From Puccinia triticina (Eukaryota; Basidiomycota; Pucciniomycetes; Pucciniales; Pucciniaceae), in contig NC_070572.1 of the NCBI RefSeq assembly GCF_026914185.1, positions 1,116,001 to 1,180,000 on the forward strand: 64,000 nt of DNA. The letters run 5' to 3'. A program made the translations under genes and the position numbers. The first letter of the stretch is position 1. The number at the start of each line of letters is the position of its first letter. The notes beneath the pieces are model-generated. The model was not told the DNA's origin and made no database searches. It worked only from the letters and a program-made list of their open reading frames with translations. Below are positions 21,011-32,057 of the stretch, piece after piece.

Positions 21011-22301
21011 CTGTGGTTGCAAGGTCAGCCAATACAATTTCAGACCCGATTGACATATGGCTATTGGGTGGGCTTGTGTTGGAAAATGGGGCCCCAATAA
21101 ATGGACTCAAGTAGTGGGCCAATCAGAAACGCTTGGGAAACACTCACCATGGCCTTTTGCAAATGGCCCTTGATTTCATGGGATGCCCAGGCAAATTTCC
21201 TGACTTTTTTCATGATCACCCTGCTGACAAATGAAGGTCTACACATGTAACAACAACTGTTGATGTTGAAAAAACGTTCAACTTTGTCAGAGAATGTGTT
21301 TCTGCCAGGCAACATAACCTTGATCCAGAATTGGTAAGCAGAGGTATGGCACTGTTTTTCTTTTCAAAGAACAACAGAATCAAACCTTTGGCACTCAATG
21401 AGTATATCTGAACAAGAAAAACGATGAATGCAAGACCAAAGCAAAGGGGAAGGGGACTACAGGCAGGGAAGTTCTTTCATTGGACTGAGAGACCATGATA
21501 CATAAGACCAAGATAAACATATGACCAAGATACACATAATACCAAGATACATACATGAAATGAAATTTTGACATGCAAATCAAAGCCAATGTGTGAAGTT
21601 GCAATAGCGGCTTATGAGTCACAGGTACCTGTGCAGGTACCTGCGAGTAAGCCCTGCAACTGCCCCAGCAGGTGCAGTTTTGGGTGCAGGTGTCCAGGAT
21701 TGGCCAAAAAAGGCAGCAAGTACCCGGTTTCACAGAGGCCATCTCTAAAATTGATCCACATAAATTCGCCAGAAATGATTAATGTTTGGGCATTGAGTAA
21801 CTATCATTTCATTATATGTTGGAATTGAGTTATACTTAAAGAATGAAATGGTTCTATAGAAAATTGCTTGAGGTCCTTTGATTCTTCCTCATAAATCATA
21901 ACAGACTTCCCATTGACTTCTGAATAATTTATCAATCACTCCTAATACACATCCGACTGACACCATACCCAGAACAATTACAGTCAGGCACTCTCTGGAG
22001 AGTGCGTCAAATTCTCCCCTGGTGTAAAGGCCTTAAAATTGACTCTAAAGATTTAATTAGACTAGTTGTGGGCCTGATTTTGTGCCATGTTACAATTGGA
22101 TCCTTCAATAATTGGATATCAATTGACTGAAGATTGAAAAAAAGGGAGGTTGCTAACATGGTTGCTGATAAAGATGATTAGGGGGAAGATTACTGTCTAA
22201 TGTATACGGCTTGAATTTTTGGGGGCACAGAAGAAGCACAAAAAGTTAGTAAAGGATGAGTTGAACTGAGATTTTATAATGAGAAAATACAACTATGAAA
22301 C
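21011..22301. other. No gene seen; duplication boundary and GGTACC fragment
   Basis: Position 21,185 is the left limit of the segment that is repeated from 45,660. A GGTACC-family fragment lies at about 21,620-21,752 (CACAGGTACCTGTGCAGGTACCTGCG near the start, GGCCATCTCTA at the end). A CACTA-like right terminus (GGCACTCTCTGGAGAGTGC..CTCCCCTGGTG) lies at about 21,985-22,023 without a visible partner. No coding frame is recognisable. Confidence 0.5.
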
Positions 22302-23203
22302 TTACTGCATGAGCAGAAGCACTATCATTGTGATGATAAATGAGTTCAGCAACAATAAACTAGAAACCAGGCAACAAGCACACTTTTTATTCAATGGCTG
22401 GACCTGTGTGGATTAGATGTGTCAATTTTGAAGTTGGTGTGCTATCAAAAGTATTTTGCTTTCATACTGACTGTTTCATGAACATCTGATGAAGTGGTTG
22501 CCACAAATTGTCTGCCAGGAACTGGAGCAATCAGTCCAGGCTTCAACGGAGTAAAGGGCTTTCAACAAACTGGACAGGTAGATGCCCCGGTTTCTTCCCA
22601 CCCTTCAAGATATGTTTTACAAAATATGTGATGGCAAGCTTCAAGTTCTTGTTTGTTAATTGAACGTGTATGCAAGCAAACTGGACAATCTTCTCTCTTT
22701 TTAACATTTTTCTTAAGAGATCCCTCTGAATTTTTCAATCAGCTGGAATTGCAGTGTTAAGGGATCCAACACTGGTTCTTGGAATATTGGTGTGTTTGCA
22801 AATGGACATTTCCAGGATTTTGGGACAACTACACATTTTTTCTTGACTGATTGGAATGATTACCTCTGCCTGCTCATAAAGGAAAATTGCATATTTCAGG
22901 CCCTACAATGTTTGAAATTTTAAAGCTGATCTAGCTTATAGAAAGAAAATTTGTACTTACAGTGGGAGGTGGTCCATTGACCTGATTTGAGTGGTTTTGA
23001 AAGTCGGATTGATCAACGGGATGAACCTGTGCTGTGTCATGGATTGGAACTGAGCAGTGTTGATTACATGTTCCATTTGTAAGGTATTTCCAATGAACTG
23101 GAGATTGAATCATTAGTTGTGAGCCTTGTGGAAATTTTTGCAATCAGGAATCACAATGAGTTGAAAAATGATCAACTATGAGAAATAATACACACAAATC
23201 CAT
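22302..23203 (-). pseudogene. Signal-peptide/RING/TM family member 1, degenerate
   Basis: Exon 1 at 23,177-23,203 encodes MDLCVLFLI. Exon 2 at 22,961-23,097 starts FIGNTLQMEHVINTAQF but is 137 nt long, one base short of the in-frame length of its paralogue, so the frame is lost. The RING remnant (about 22,540-22,690) still reads DCPVCLHT..LEACHHIFC, but the sixth zinc ligand is Tyr and a stop follows the last CPVC. A hydrophobic tail (FIITMIVLLLM) ends at 22,302. It is clearly homologous to the genes at 25,735 and 32,058. Confidence 0.6.
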
Positions 23204-24189
23204 TATGAAAGATGTGTAAAAATTCACTTGGAAAAAGATGATGGTTTGACTCTGAGTAAGGGATGAAAGCAGCACCTCTATACTTTGTCCTGCCTTTTGT
23301 AGCTGAACAAGATCTATTGGATTTTCCTTTGAATTTTATGTTTAATGGGTTAGAGATTAATTTTTTATGTTTAAGCTTTGGGATTTATGTAAGGATCACA
23401 CAGATTTCAAATTTAATTGATCAGTTCATAAACACACAGAAAGGTGATGGTTTGACTGTGGTTGGAAGGAAAATCAAATGAGAGAATTTCCAATCTTCTG
23501 ATTTGGACTTGGAGGTGCTCAAGTTCAACCAAGGCAATTGGCTGTCCGCCTTGAGACAGATATTACTGGTAGATTCAGCGAGCTACTTTGGTAGGCTCTT
23601 TGAGAGTATCATCCAATCCAAAACTTCCCTCAAAATTTGTATTGATTTTTTCCATGTTTGAAAAATGCCAAGTGTAGAAGAAACTGGTAATGGTTATCAC
23701 TCCCAGTGAAACTCCTACTGAAACTCAAAGAAGGCAGTGGCATATGTAAACTTGGTAAAAAAGCAGGGAGAAATAGCTATCCCTACGGGGTCTTGCACGC
23801 TGAAACAGCTCTCACGTGCATTTTCTGCATTAGAAAATAAAAAAAAAGCTTGGTTTTCTAGGTAGAAGGACAATTTAAAGTTGCCCTTTTGGGGCACTGA
23901 ATTTCCCACTACTTCAAATTCAAAGATGTCATTTGGAAATCTTGAAAATCACACTTTCATGATTATCATATAAGATTTTATTGTTCCATTTTTGCCAATA
24001 GTTTTCTGCCAACTGAAAAAATAAACTCAAATTTTAATAAAAACTAGACTCTCAAGAAAATTCTATGCGGAATTTTAGTTGGCAGTGAAAACACCTCAAA
24101 CACTGTTTTTTTGTTACCTGCAGTTCACATTTACAATTTTTGATGTATTCCCACTGTCCTCAATTTACCTTGCCTTCCTTCTGATAAAA
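23204..24189. other. No gene seen; upstream region of the RING pseudogene
   Basis: The first 100 bp resemble the upstream regions of the two other family members (a GCAGCACCT..TATACTTTGTC block), suggesting a shared promoter or leader. The rest is AT-rich without recognisable coding content. Confidence 0.4.
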
Positions 24190-24965
24190 GTCCATGGCTC
24201 AGCTATAACAGAGTGAAAACTGAGCTGCACTAAAATGAAAAATGAGCTATCCTACAGTGAACACTGAGCTTTACCAGATTGATTAATGAGCTTTAACAGC
24301 TTGAAAACTGAGCTATACTAGAGCAAAAAAATGAGCTGTCACCAGAGTGAAAACTGAGCCATGCCAGAGTGAAAACTGAGCCATGCCAGATTGAAAACTG
24401 AGCTGTGCCAGAGTGAACATTAATTTTTTCCAGAGTGAAAACTCTGTTTTGCCAGATTGAGCACTGAACTGTGCCAGTGAGCACTGAGTCAAAGCGGAAA
24501 AGTAAACAGAACCGTTAAAAGTTGAGCAGAACAACTGAAAAAAGCAGAATCAGTGATAACTGAGCAGAATCAGTGATAACTGAGCAGAATTAGTGAAAAA
24601 TGAGCAGAATCAGTGATAACTGAGCAGAATTAGTGAAAAATGAGCAGAATCAGTAAGAAGTGAGCAGAACCAGTGAGAACTGAGCAGAACTAGTGAGAAC
24701 TGAGCAGAACCAGTGAGAACTGAGCAGAACCAGTGAGAACTGAGCAGAACCAGTGAGACCTGAGCAGAACCAGTGAGAACTGAGCAGAACCAGTGAGAAC
24801 TGAGCAGAATATGTGAAAACTGAGCGGAATTTTTGCAAACTGAGCAGAATATGTGAAAACTGAGCGGAATTTTTGCAAACTGAGCAGAATATTTGCAACC
24901 TGAGCAGAACATATGAAAACTGAGCAGAATATTTGCAAACTGAGCAGGATATGTGAAACCTGAGC
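24190..24965. repeat. 20-bp minisatellite CTGAGCAGAACCAGTGAGAA
   Basis: About 38 units of 20 bp. The left part has diverged variants (GAGCCATGCCAGAGTGAAAA), the middle is nearly homogeneous (ACTGAGCAGAACCAGTGAGA), and the right part alternates AATATGTGAAAA and AATTTTTGCAAA variants. Because 20 bp repeats in frame every 60 bp, the minus strand shows several chance frames of Ser/Leu/Phe-rich repeats. No spacers of variable sequence, so not a CRISPR-like array. Confidence 0.9.
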
Positions 24966-25734
24966 TGTGCCAGTGGGAAATGCACTATTTATTTAAACCA
25001 CCAGTGAATATTATTAAATCTACAGGCAGAGAAGGAATTGAATAGCTTTGGAGCTGGAAGCAGAGTTGCAGAATGTCACTTGTCTTTAATTGACTATTGT
25101 TTTTTTCCTGGTGGGGTTTCTGAGAGAAGAACAAGCAATGATTTTGGGACTTGGGACTAAAGAACAACTGCAAACCCCCACAATTTTGTTGACACAGATG
25201 AGAACAATGAGAGATTTCAGTGAGCCCTGGTTGGATTTCGTCATGCACAGAGTCGCTTTGGTTGTATTGGACAGAAACTGGTCAAGGCAGCAATTCTGAA
25301 GCACAACAAAATTCCTGGCACAAGGAAGAATTTATATCAGGAAGACATTGATAATAGATAAAAGCTACCAAGAAACCTAAACAAGATTTCTGGGATGAGT
25401 TAAGCAAAAGAAACTAGAGAGTTCAATGACTTTCTATCAGAGAACTTTGACAGGCAAGAGAACCAGAATTTATCAAACAGGTTGAGAGCTACTTCACACT
25501 ATGACCTATATAAAGTGTGGGAGTCTAACAGAACTATATATGAGAATAGATGGATGAACTGAAACACAAGGCTGACAGTTCAATGTTGATCAAGATGGTG
25601 AGAAGGGAAAATGGACACTTCAGACATAAAACTTTATTTGTCTTCCATGGTTAAGGATAGACAATAAGTCAGCAGTTGCGAGATGAATCCAAGTGAGACG
25701 TCAGGGATCCCATAAGATTAGAAGACCAGAACAC
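24966..25734. other. No gene seen
   Basis: Unique, AT-rich DNA downstream of the RING-less family member. Its counterpart at 51,013-51,781 is nearly identical. No coding frame is supported. Confidence 0.4.
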
Positions 25735-26379
25735 TCACTTCCTAGCCGCAAGCACTATAAACGCGATGCACATTGCCATCAACACCACTGCAGAACCAAA
25801 CATACACCAAGCAGCTGGTTTGCTGATTGGATGGCCCCGGGTGGCGGGGGTGTTTGGAGTCTGCTGTTGAAGGGCCGTGGAGAGTCTTTCAGTCTGTCCA
25901 TGATCCGCATCTGTGTTTGCTGGAGCAATGGCGATGGCAGTGTCGCCGGCCTCGCCGCCGGATCTGTCGCCACTGCCGGGCCCGTCACCCGGCACTTGCG
26001 GGGCTTTCTCTCGAATGCACATCCCATCTTGGCAGTTGCCGATTGGAATGGCCAGCTCAAACTGCTCAAACAAGACGATTTTCGTATTTTGTTATAAGCC
26101 CCTGGCCGGATCTCTGGATATTCCACGCTCGATAGTGTTGATTTCCACACAGTGCTGACCTGATTTTGGAGTGCTTTGGAGGGGCCATGAATGGGCGCCT
26201 CTGCACCTTGCACTGCTGCGTCGTGGATCTGCCCCGGGCCAACCAGGTGTTCGCTTTGTAAGCTATGGCCAATCAGCTAGAGATCCATTGGGTGTCAGGT
26301 TTGTGGGGTGCACCAGGGCATCGGAATTAGTTGCAGAAGAGTGCTTAACTATGAGGAGATATAGGAGCCAGACAGCCAT
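25735..26379 (-). CDS. Signal-peptide/TM family member 2, RING lost
   Basis: Three exons can be joined in phase: 26,350-26,379 (MAVWLLYLLI), 26,160-26,276 (LIGHSLQSEHLVG..ALQNQ) and 25,735-26,061 (FELAIPIGNCQ..), giving 157 residues. Introns are GTTAAG..CTCTAG (73 nt) and GTCAGC..GAGCAG (98 nt). The first intron splits a predicted signal peptide, MAVWLLYLLI + LIGHSLQ. A single hydrophobic segment near residues 132-153 (WCMFGSAVVLMAMCIAFIVL) precedes a basic end AARK, suggesting a type I membrane protein. Aligned with the gene at 32,058, the RING has been cleanly removed between DTAIAIAPAN and DHGQ. Unknown function; the donor GTCAGC is non-consensus. Confidence 0.6.
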
Positions 26380-26771
26380 GATTGCCAGAATTTCCTCGAA
26401 ACAGACGCTGGTTTGCGAAAGGGATGGCTTGTACCTCTTTCCTAGTGTGTGTTGTGTCTTGCAGCTGGCTGAATCCTATCAAGTTCCAATCTGAAAGTCC
26501 AAGATCAATTCTCTTGACAGGAAGTATATGAGGGTCTCACGCAGAGTTCTCCTCAATCAAAAGGGGTGTCAGTCAGGGATGGTCTGGCTGAGGGAGCACC
26601 AACAAGAAGGAGTTGTTGGTTTGGGGGCACACAGCTTCATGTGCTCCTCCGACTCTGGCAGCTAGCGAGATTGGTGCCGGTGGTTTCAACGAGCTAATTG
26701 GATTGTTAAAACTTGCCTGCAAATGGATATTCGAAGCTTACACTCCCTCGAGCCAAACCTGAGGGTGAGTC
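26380..26771. other. Intergenic region between divergent genes
   Basis: About 390 bp between the start codon of the minus-strand membrane protein gene and that of the plus-strand kinase gene, so probably a shared promoter region. I see no firm TATA box. Confidence 0.4.
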
Positions 26772-29415
26772 ATGAACAGTACAGCATACTTCTCGGCTGC
26801 AAAGTATAGTTTTGGGTGCATGGATCCGACCCGCAACAGCCGCGGGGTGCACTTCAAGCCATCCAGCGAGCAGCTCCACCCAAAAACCCACCCCGCCCAC
26901 GCCCACCCGCAGGCCGAGCACATCCAGCCATGGACCCAGCGCCACGGCCTGCTCACCCGCCTGCTCGCCGCCCTCCCGCCCAGCACGCACGCCCTCGCCG
27001 CCTACCAGCACCGCAAGCCGCCCGCCATCCACTCCGACGACGCCCTCGCCCTCAGCCCCCACCTCGGATATCTGCTCGAACGCGCACAGAGAACCCACGC
27101 CCCCGCCGCCGCCGAGCAGCGGCTGCTCCAACGCACGCGGCAAGCCCAGATCGACCCCGCCAAGGACTTCGTCCTCCTCCGCAAGATCTCCGACGGACAG
27201 TCGGGCGCCGTGAGCGACTCGCTGCTGCTCCTGCTGCTGCTCGATCCCCGCTGACTACTCCGATCCTTGCTCAGGTCCATCTCGTCAGGACTAGGCTGTC
27301 CAGCCTCGAGAGCCTCAACCAGACGAACCTCTACATCCTCAAGACCGTCTCCAAGCGCGTCTCCCGCAGGATCCAGCAGGTGAGCATCCCGTCCCAACCG
27401 TCAGCGGAAGCGCACTGAAGAGCCGGCCGAAGCACAGTACAGCTCGATCGAAACCGAGCTCTCGATCCTCCTCCTCTCGCGCGCCTCGGGCGCCGCCGGG
27501 GCGATCAAGCGGCTGCCCGAGCTGCAGCTGTCTTTCCAAACAGAGACCGAGCTGCATCTGGTGCTGGAGTACAGTGCGAGCGGGTCGCTAGCGGACCATG
27601 TGGCGCGGCTGGCGGGGCGGCCGATCGGCGAGGGCCAGCTGCAGGCGTGGGCGATCGACGTGCTTGCGGCGCTCGACTGGCTCCACACCGCCCACCGCTT
27701 CTGCCACCGGGACGTCAAGCCCAGCAACCTGCTCATCAACCACCCCGACGGCCACATCCTCCTCTCCGACTTCGCCACCGCCGCGCCCCTCGTCCGCAAC
27801 CCCCTCTCCGCCCTCCTCCACGTCCCGCCCGCCCACCGCGTCGTCATCGTCGGCACCTGCGACTACATCGCCCGTCCGTCTTCACTCCTCCCCCCTACAC
27901 ACAAACACACACTCCGCACTGCTGATCTCTTCTTGCCCACACAGCCGAGGTCCTCCAGGCCCATCTCTCCCAGACCATCGCCACCCTGTCCCACTCCGCG
28001 GCCACCACCGCCCTCGGCCCGGCCCACCCGGACGGCCATCCTGACGCAGACGCCGGCGCGTCCTACGGCCCCGAAATCGACCTGTGGAGCTTCGGCGTCT
28101 CCCTCTTCGAAGTCCGTCCTCCCCCCCCTCTCTCCTCCTTTCCTTTGGCTGACTCTTTTGGTGTGTGCGTGCGGAGCAGCTAGTGTACAGCCGGCTGCCG
28201 TTCTTCTGTCCGTCGATCAACGACACGTACGCCAAGATCGTCGCCCACCAAGTGTGTCTTTCCCCACTCTCCTCTGCCCTTCGAAGCCTAATCGGCGGCT
28301 GTCTTTTAGTCGTATTTGCAGGTCCCGGCGGTCCGGGACGGGTGGAGCCCTGGCATGGGGCCGGGGCTGCCGGAGCTGGCCGCGGCCGCCGACGGCCCAA
28401 CGCCAGTGTCCCCCGGCCTCCAGAGCTTCCTGAAGGCGTATGTCGGCTCCCGCTCGCGTGTTTCACGGGCGGTGCAGAGGCTGACGGTGTGTGTGGCTTT
28501 CAGGCTGCTTTGTCGGCGGGAAGAGCGGCTCGGATGCGGGCCTGATGGCCTGGCTGCGCTCCAGAGACACGCCTGGTTCGGAGGCGTGGAGTGGGCCGAC
28601 GTCCAGCGCCGTCAGTCCGTCCCCGCCCCTCTCCCCGCGTCCAGACACTGACCAAGCGCGTGTGAATAGAACCGGTGCCGGGCCACGTCCGCGCGGCGAC
28701 CGAGATCCATCGGGTGGGCGACAGCGTGTGTCTCGACGCCGACCCGGGCGCCGCAGACGAGCCGCGGTTCGACTTCTCGGCCTTCTTCGGCTCCTCGCCC
28801 GGCGCCTCCGTCGACCCCTCCGACTCCTCCTCGTCCGACGACGACGCCAGCAGCGACGAAGAGGCGGAGGAGGTCGCGGGGTTCACGTATCTGCCGCGGG
28901 ACCCGGACGCGTTCAACCATGCACACGACGCCGGCGGGCCGTCGAGCCGGCAGAAGCTGAAGTCGAGCATCAAGCGCAGCGCCAGCGGGGCCCGGGACGA
29001 CCGGTTCTCGACGCCCATCAAGCCGCCCTGGCCGCACAGCTCGACCCCCCTGGACCCCCCGCCGCCCGCCACCGCCGCCCGCTCCGTCAGACTGCTCACA
29101 AGGCCCGACGGCAGCGCCGTCCCGCTCAGCCACATCGACCAGCTCATCCTGCTCAACCGGCTCGTCCGCTCCACCGCCAAGAAGGCCGCTCCCATCCCGC
29201 CCCTCCGACGCCCCCACTCCCTCGCCCCCTTCGCCCACCCCCCTCGCTCATCTGACGCCCCCCCGCCCGCCCCGCTCGACGCCAATGTCCGCGGCCTCCA
29301 GACCAGAATCGCCGCGCTCAGGCACTCTATCGACGCTCTTGTTCGCCACGCTGATGCCCTCATCCTCCACGCGCTGCCGCCGCCTGGGGAGGAGGGCCGC
29401 CCGTCGTCCCCATAG
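26772..29415 (+). CDS. AGC-family Ser/Thr protein kinase (DMPK/ROCK-like), copy 1
   Basis: Eight exons join in phase into 728 codons: 26,772-27,209; 27,275-27,379; 27,438-27,873; 27,945-28,111; 28,180-28,251; 28,322-28,437; 28,504-28,610; 28,670-29,415. The N-terminal 130 residues are Pro/His-rich. Kinase landmarks: glycine loop ISDGQSGA (residues 139-146), ATP lysine LYILK (169), alpha-C Glu in SSIETEL (186 or 188), HRDVKPSN (271-278), DFA in place of DFG (292-294), GTCDYIAPE (320-328), DLWSFG (372-377) and RRE..LGCGPDG..HAWFGGVEW, the AGC C-lobe end. An AGC-type tail follows with an acidic Ser/Asp run and a GFTY hydrophobic-motif-like site near 551. The span from APE to DLW is unusually long. 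Coding GC is far higher than in its surroundings. Substrate unknown. Confidence 0.8.
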
Positions 29416-30097
29416 CTCTTTGTCCGGTCTTCTCAATCCACCACATGATCTTCTTAACGGTTAATTTATGTACTTGCTTTTTTTTATGGGGGGGGGGGGG
29501 GGTTGTTTGGTTGGACTTGCTCTTCCTCAGTTAGTGGCAGCAGAGACGGGGTCGGCGGGAATCACGCGCTCAGGGACCGTTTCCAGATCCATGATGAATG
29601 CAGAGAGCCGCTTTCGGAGCACACGGCTGCCCTTTCTGGGCCTGCGTTGCACACAAACAGCCCCCTGGCCCTGTCCACCTGGGCAGCAGGAACCGCACCC
29701 TTACTGCACGGGCCACACGAGCACCGCGTTTGGTGGCCGAACCACGCCACGGAGAGGCCTGGACAGCGGGGTGTTTCATCTGGCACTTCTCGCGCAGACA
29801 TCGAGGGCAAACGCCCATAACCAGCCGTCCTCGCTTGTGGTGCGGAAGTGGGGGGTGGCGAAGCCTGTCACTCGGCACGCTCGAGCCCGGCGGCGAGCCG
29901 CAAGTAGACTTCCTTGCCAGCGGATGATCAATTGGGGCTGGTCAAGGACCAACAAGGTTTTCGAAACGGTGCGTCTCTTCTGGGCACTAATTACGTAGTG
30001 GTCATGGATGTGGGCATACTTGGTAGGCCTTATTTCTCCGGGACATGCACGTGGGAAGCGGCCTGCGTGGTGGACGGGTTGGCTGGGAGGACGGGGG
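29416..30097. other. GC-rich block without an assignable gene
   Basis: It holds a poly-G run (about 29,490-29,504) and several overlapping frames on both strands that are probably GC-driven. On the minus strand a Cys-rich stretch (GHQTRCSCGPCSKG..ARGLFVC) is faintly like a GRF zinc finger but lacks the key aromatic and Gly residues. From about 29,990 a segment starts that is repeated at 33,650. Confidence 0.3.
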
Positions 30098-31348
30098 CGA
30101 ACTTAACTAAGTCCCGCCTGAGGCTTCGCCGGAGGGACTTATGCCCTATCAGGAATTCTCGCGTGAGACTTTCGGATATTTGATCCGTGAAAACGTTATA
30201 TTCCTCGCCACTCCTGCAGATCTCATCCTCCGTTCTTCCAACCCATTTTTCCTGATGCGCCTCCTCATCCCCTTATTTGTTATATTTTTACCATTCTTTG
30301 TATCTTTGTTCAATTTTTTTTATAATTTTTTTTGTAAAATCTTGAATAAAAGCAAAATAACTATCATATCCCAGCATACCACCGGGATTTATGAGCACAG
30401 ACCAACTTTTTACTTAGCGCCGAAAACACAACCGTTTCGAGGATTGATCGAGGCTAGCAAGCCTGATCGAGACTAGTCCTTGCACTCCGTGCAAGGTCAT
30501 TGAAGCATGACAAAAAAAAAGGCCAACTGATCGCCATCGCGAACATCCGCACAGAATCACAAGTTACAACAAGCAGAGAACAACGGATGTAGGCGCTCCA
30601 TCGAGCCTTTCCTTCAGTTGTCTTGTGTACAAGCTCCTTGATGGTGTTGATAAGCAGCATCGTCGACGGCCATCGGGTGCCCCCCAAATTCGACGATTTG
30701 ATTTGATTTTCGGACATTGGTTTTGGAGGTAGGCCTGGATGAAGTGCTTTGCGTCTAGATTGTACGCATGTAAGACTTGATCGATGAATAACAACTTTTC
30801 GGCCTGGTCCGACAGTGCTGGTAGGTTTTGTAGGCACATCGTCGTCTTGTCAGCTCTTGCCGGTAGCTGACTCGGTTGAACTTTTTGCGTGGGGTGGTTG
30901 GGTTTCAGGAGAATGATTGGTGGCGAGAGCGAATGATCGGATCTAATGGTCGAGAGATAAAAGCTAAAATGTCAGTAGGGAGAGAGGAAGTGAAAAAAAA
31001 GGATGCACATACGTGATATCACGTTGTATCAGATCTGCCAATCGCGTACGGGCTTTGTTGTTTAGTGATCCGCTCCGAACCTGGGGAATCAAGTTTTACA
31101 TAGTTTTCAAAAAATAAAAACAGCACAAAGATGAAGAGGAGATGGTCCCAAATTGTATTAGAAGAAAGGCACGATGTAGGCCTATCATGCATTAAGTTTT
31201 TGAATTGCTAGCTAATCATCTAGGTTGAGTTCTGGGCACTCAAAGTTGAGTACCACCAAAACTCAGAATAGTCTCACGCGAGAATTCCTGATAGGGCGTA
31301 AGTCCCTCCGGCAAAGCCTCAGGCGGGGGAGGGACTTAGTTAAGTTCG
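30098..31348. mobile_element. MULE-type element carrying a captured gene fragment
   Basis: The ends CGAACTTAACTAAGTCCC and GGGACTTAGTTAAGTTCG are inverted repeats, followed inside by CGCCTGAGGCTTCGCCGGAG and its inverse, and then by CCTATCAGGAATTCTCGCG near both ends. GGACGGGGG flanks the left end (30,089-30,097) and GGACAGGGG the right (31,349-31,357); in copy 2 both flanks are GGACGGGGG. The paralogous segment at 33,741 lacks the element and shows the empty site. There is no transposase; the interior holds a gene fragment, as in Pack-MULEs. Confidence 0.8.
30520..30840 (-). pseudogene. Captured fragment of an unidentified gene
   Basis: The minus strand reads NLPALSDQAEKLLFIDQVLH, then AYNLDAKHFIQAYLQNQCPK and NRRIWG. 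After a frame change in a G6 run (about 30,690) it continues GTRWPSTMLLINTIKELVHK and KARWSAYI. The two halves make one plausible globular sequence interrupted by an indel. I do not recognise the family. It lies wholly inside the MULE-type element. Confidence 0.4.
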
Positions 31349-32057
31349 GGACAGGGGCCGTTGGGTTCTGAATCGCGCGCTTTTGGGGCGGGGCGGGGCC
31401 TCAAATGCGCCGGATCGGCCCGTTCTTGGAGACATGGAACTTGTTGCAAGAAACAGTCTCACGAATGCGCAAGCCTTTCATGCTGTATTTAGGTGTCCTA
31501 ATTGTAAATTCATAAACCCTTTTTTGCAGGGCATGAGTGTGATAATGTAATCCCACTGGAAAAGTGTTACAAATTTATGAGTTTATGCATGCATAAATCA
31601 ACTTTGAACACCGTAATTCAAGTCAAAAAGGGATCAAGAAACTGCTATGGGATAGCCGCCTTACACACTGCTGCAAGCCCTATGGAAAGACATTATTTTT
31701 GTAGTGACTTTTTGTAATTTAAGATAAACAGATAAATGGGATTTCAATTTCATGGACATACATTGAGGTCATTTCTGTTGAAGGTGTGGAACGGGAGGAT
31801 ACAATTGTTGTACCAATGTTTTTACCCTTTGACACATGGATAAGTCAAACATTGGACACTAGCGCTACTGTATGATGGCTGTATAAAGGGGGAAGCTGTT
31901 GGTTTGGGTACTGGTTAAGATGGTGAGAAGGAAGTTTAATCTTAAAAATCAGGAGTATGTAGGAGGCTTGATTGTTGGGGATAGATCAGAAGCAGTTTAT
32001 GTTAGTATAAGATGAAGCATTAAGCCAAAATTTTGTGAGGAAATTCAACTAGAAAAC
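31349..32057. other. No gene seen; right half of a duplicated 300-bp segment
   Basis: 31,349-31,560 continues the segment that starts left of the MULE-type element and corresponds to 33,745-33,950 (shared GGGGCGGGGCGGGGCC, GTTGCAAGAAACAGTCTCA, GCGCAAGCCTTT, TTCATAAACCCTTTT). The rest is AT-rich without coding content. Confidence 0.45.

Noticed and set aside
24610..24985. Ser/Leu/Phe-rich minus-strand frames
   Set aside because: By-product of the 20-bp minisatellite (20-residue periodicity), with no start context or non-repetitive domain.
27380..27404. 25-nt intron in the kinase (acceptor CCGTCAG)
   Set aside because: It keeps phase, but 25 nt is too short for spliceosomal removal; the in-phase 58-nt alternative ending GCACAG at 27,437 with a CACTGA branch is more likely.
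27588..29363. Long antisense and alternative frames over the kinase gene
   Set aside because: High GC removes stop codons from all frames; only the spliced plus-strand model has kinase motifs, consensus introns and phase consistency.
29562..29878. GRF zinc finger (APE2/TOP3-type) on the minus strand
   Set aside because: Only the Cys spacing is partly similar; the GPN, GR and C-FF-W residues are missing and the stretch sits in a GC-rich block with many open frames.
30141..30476. Plus-strand frame with hydrophobic stretch inside the MULE-type element
   Set aside because: AT-rich, Phe/Leu-rich chance frame starting in the terminal repeat; no family similarity and no splice context.
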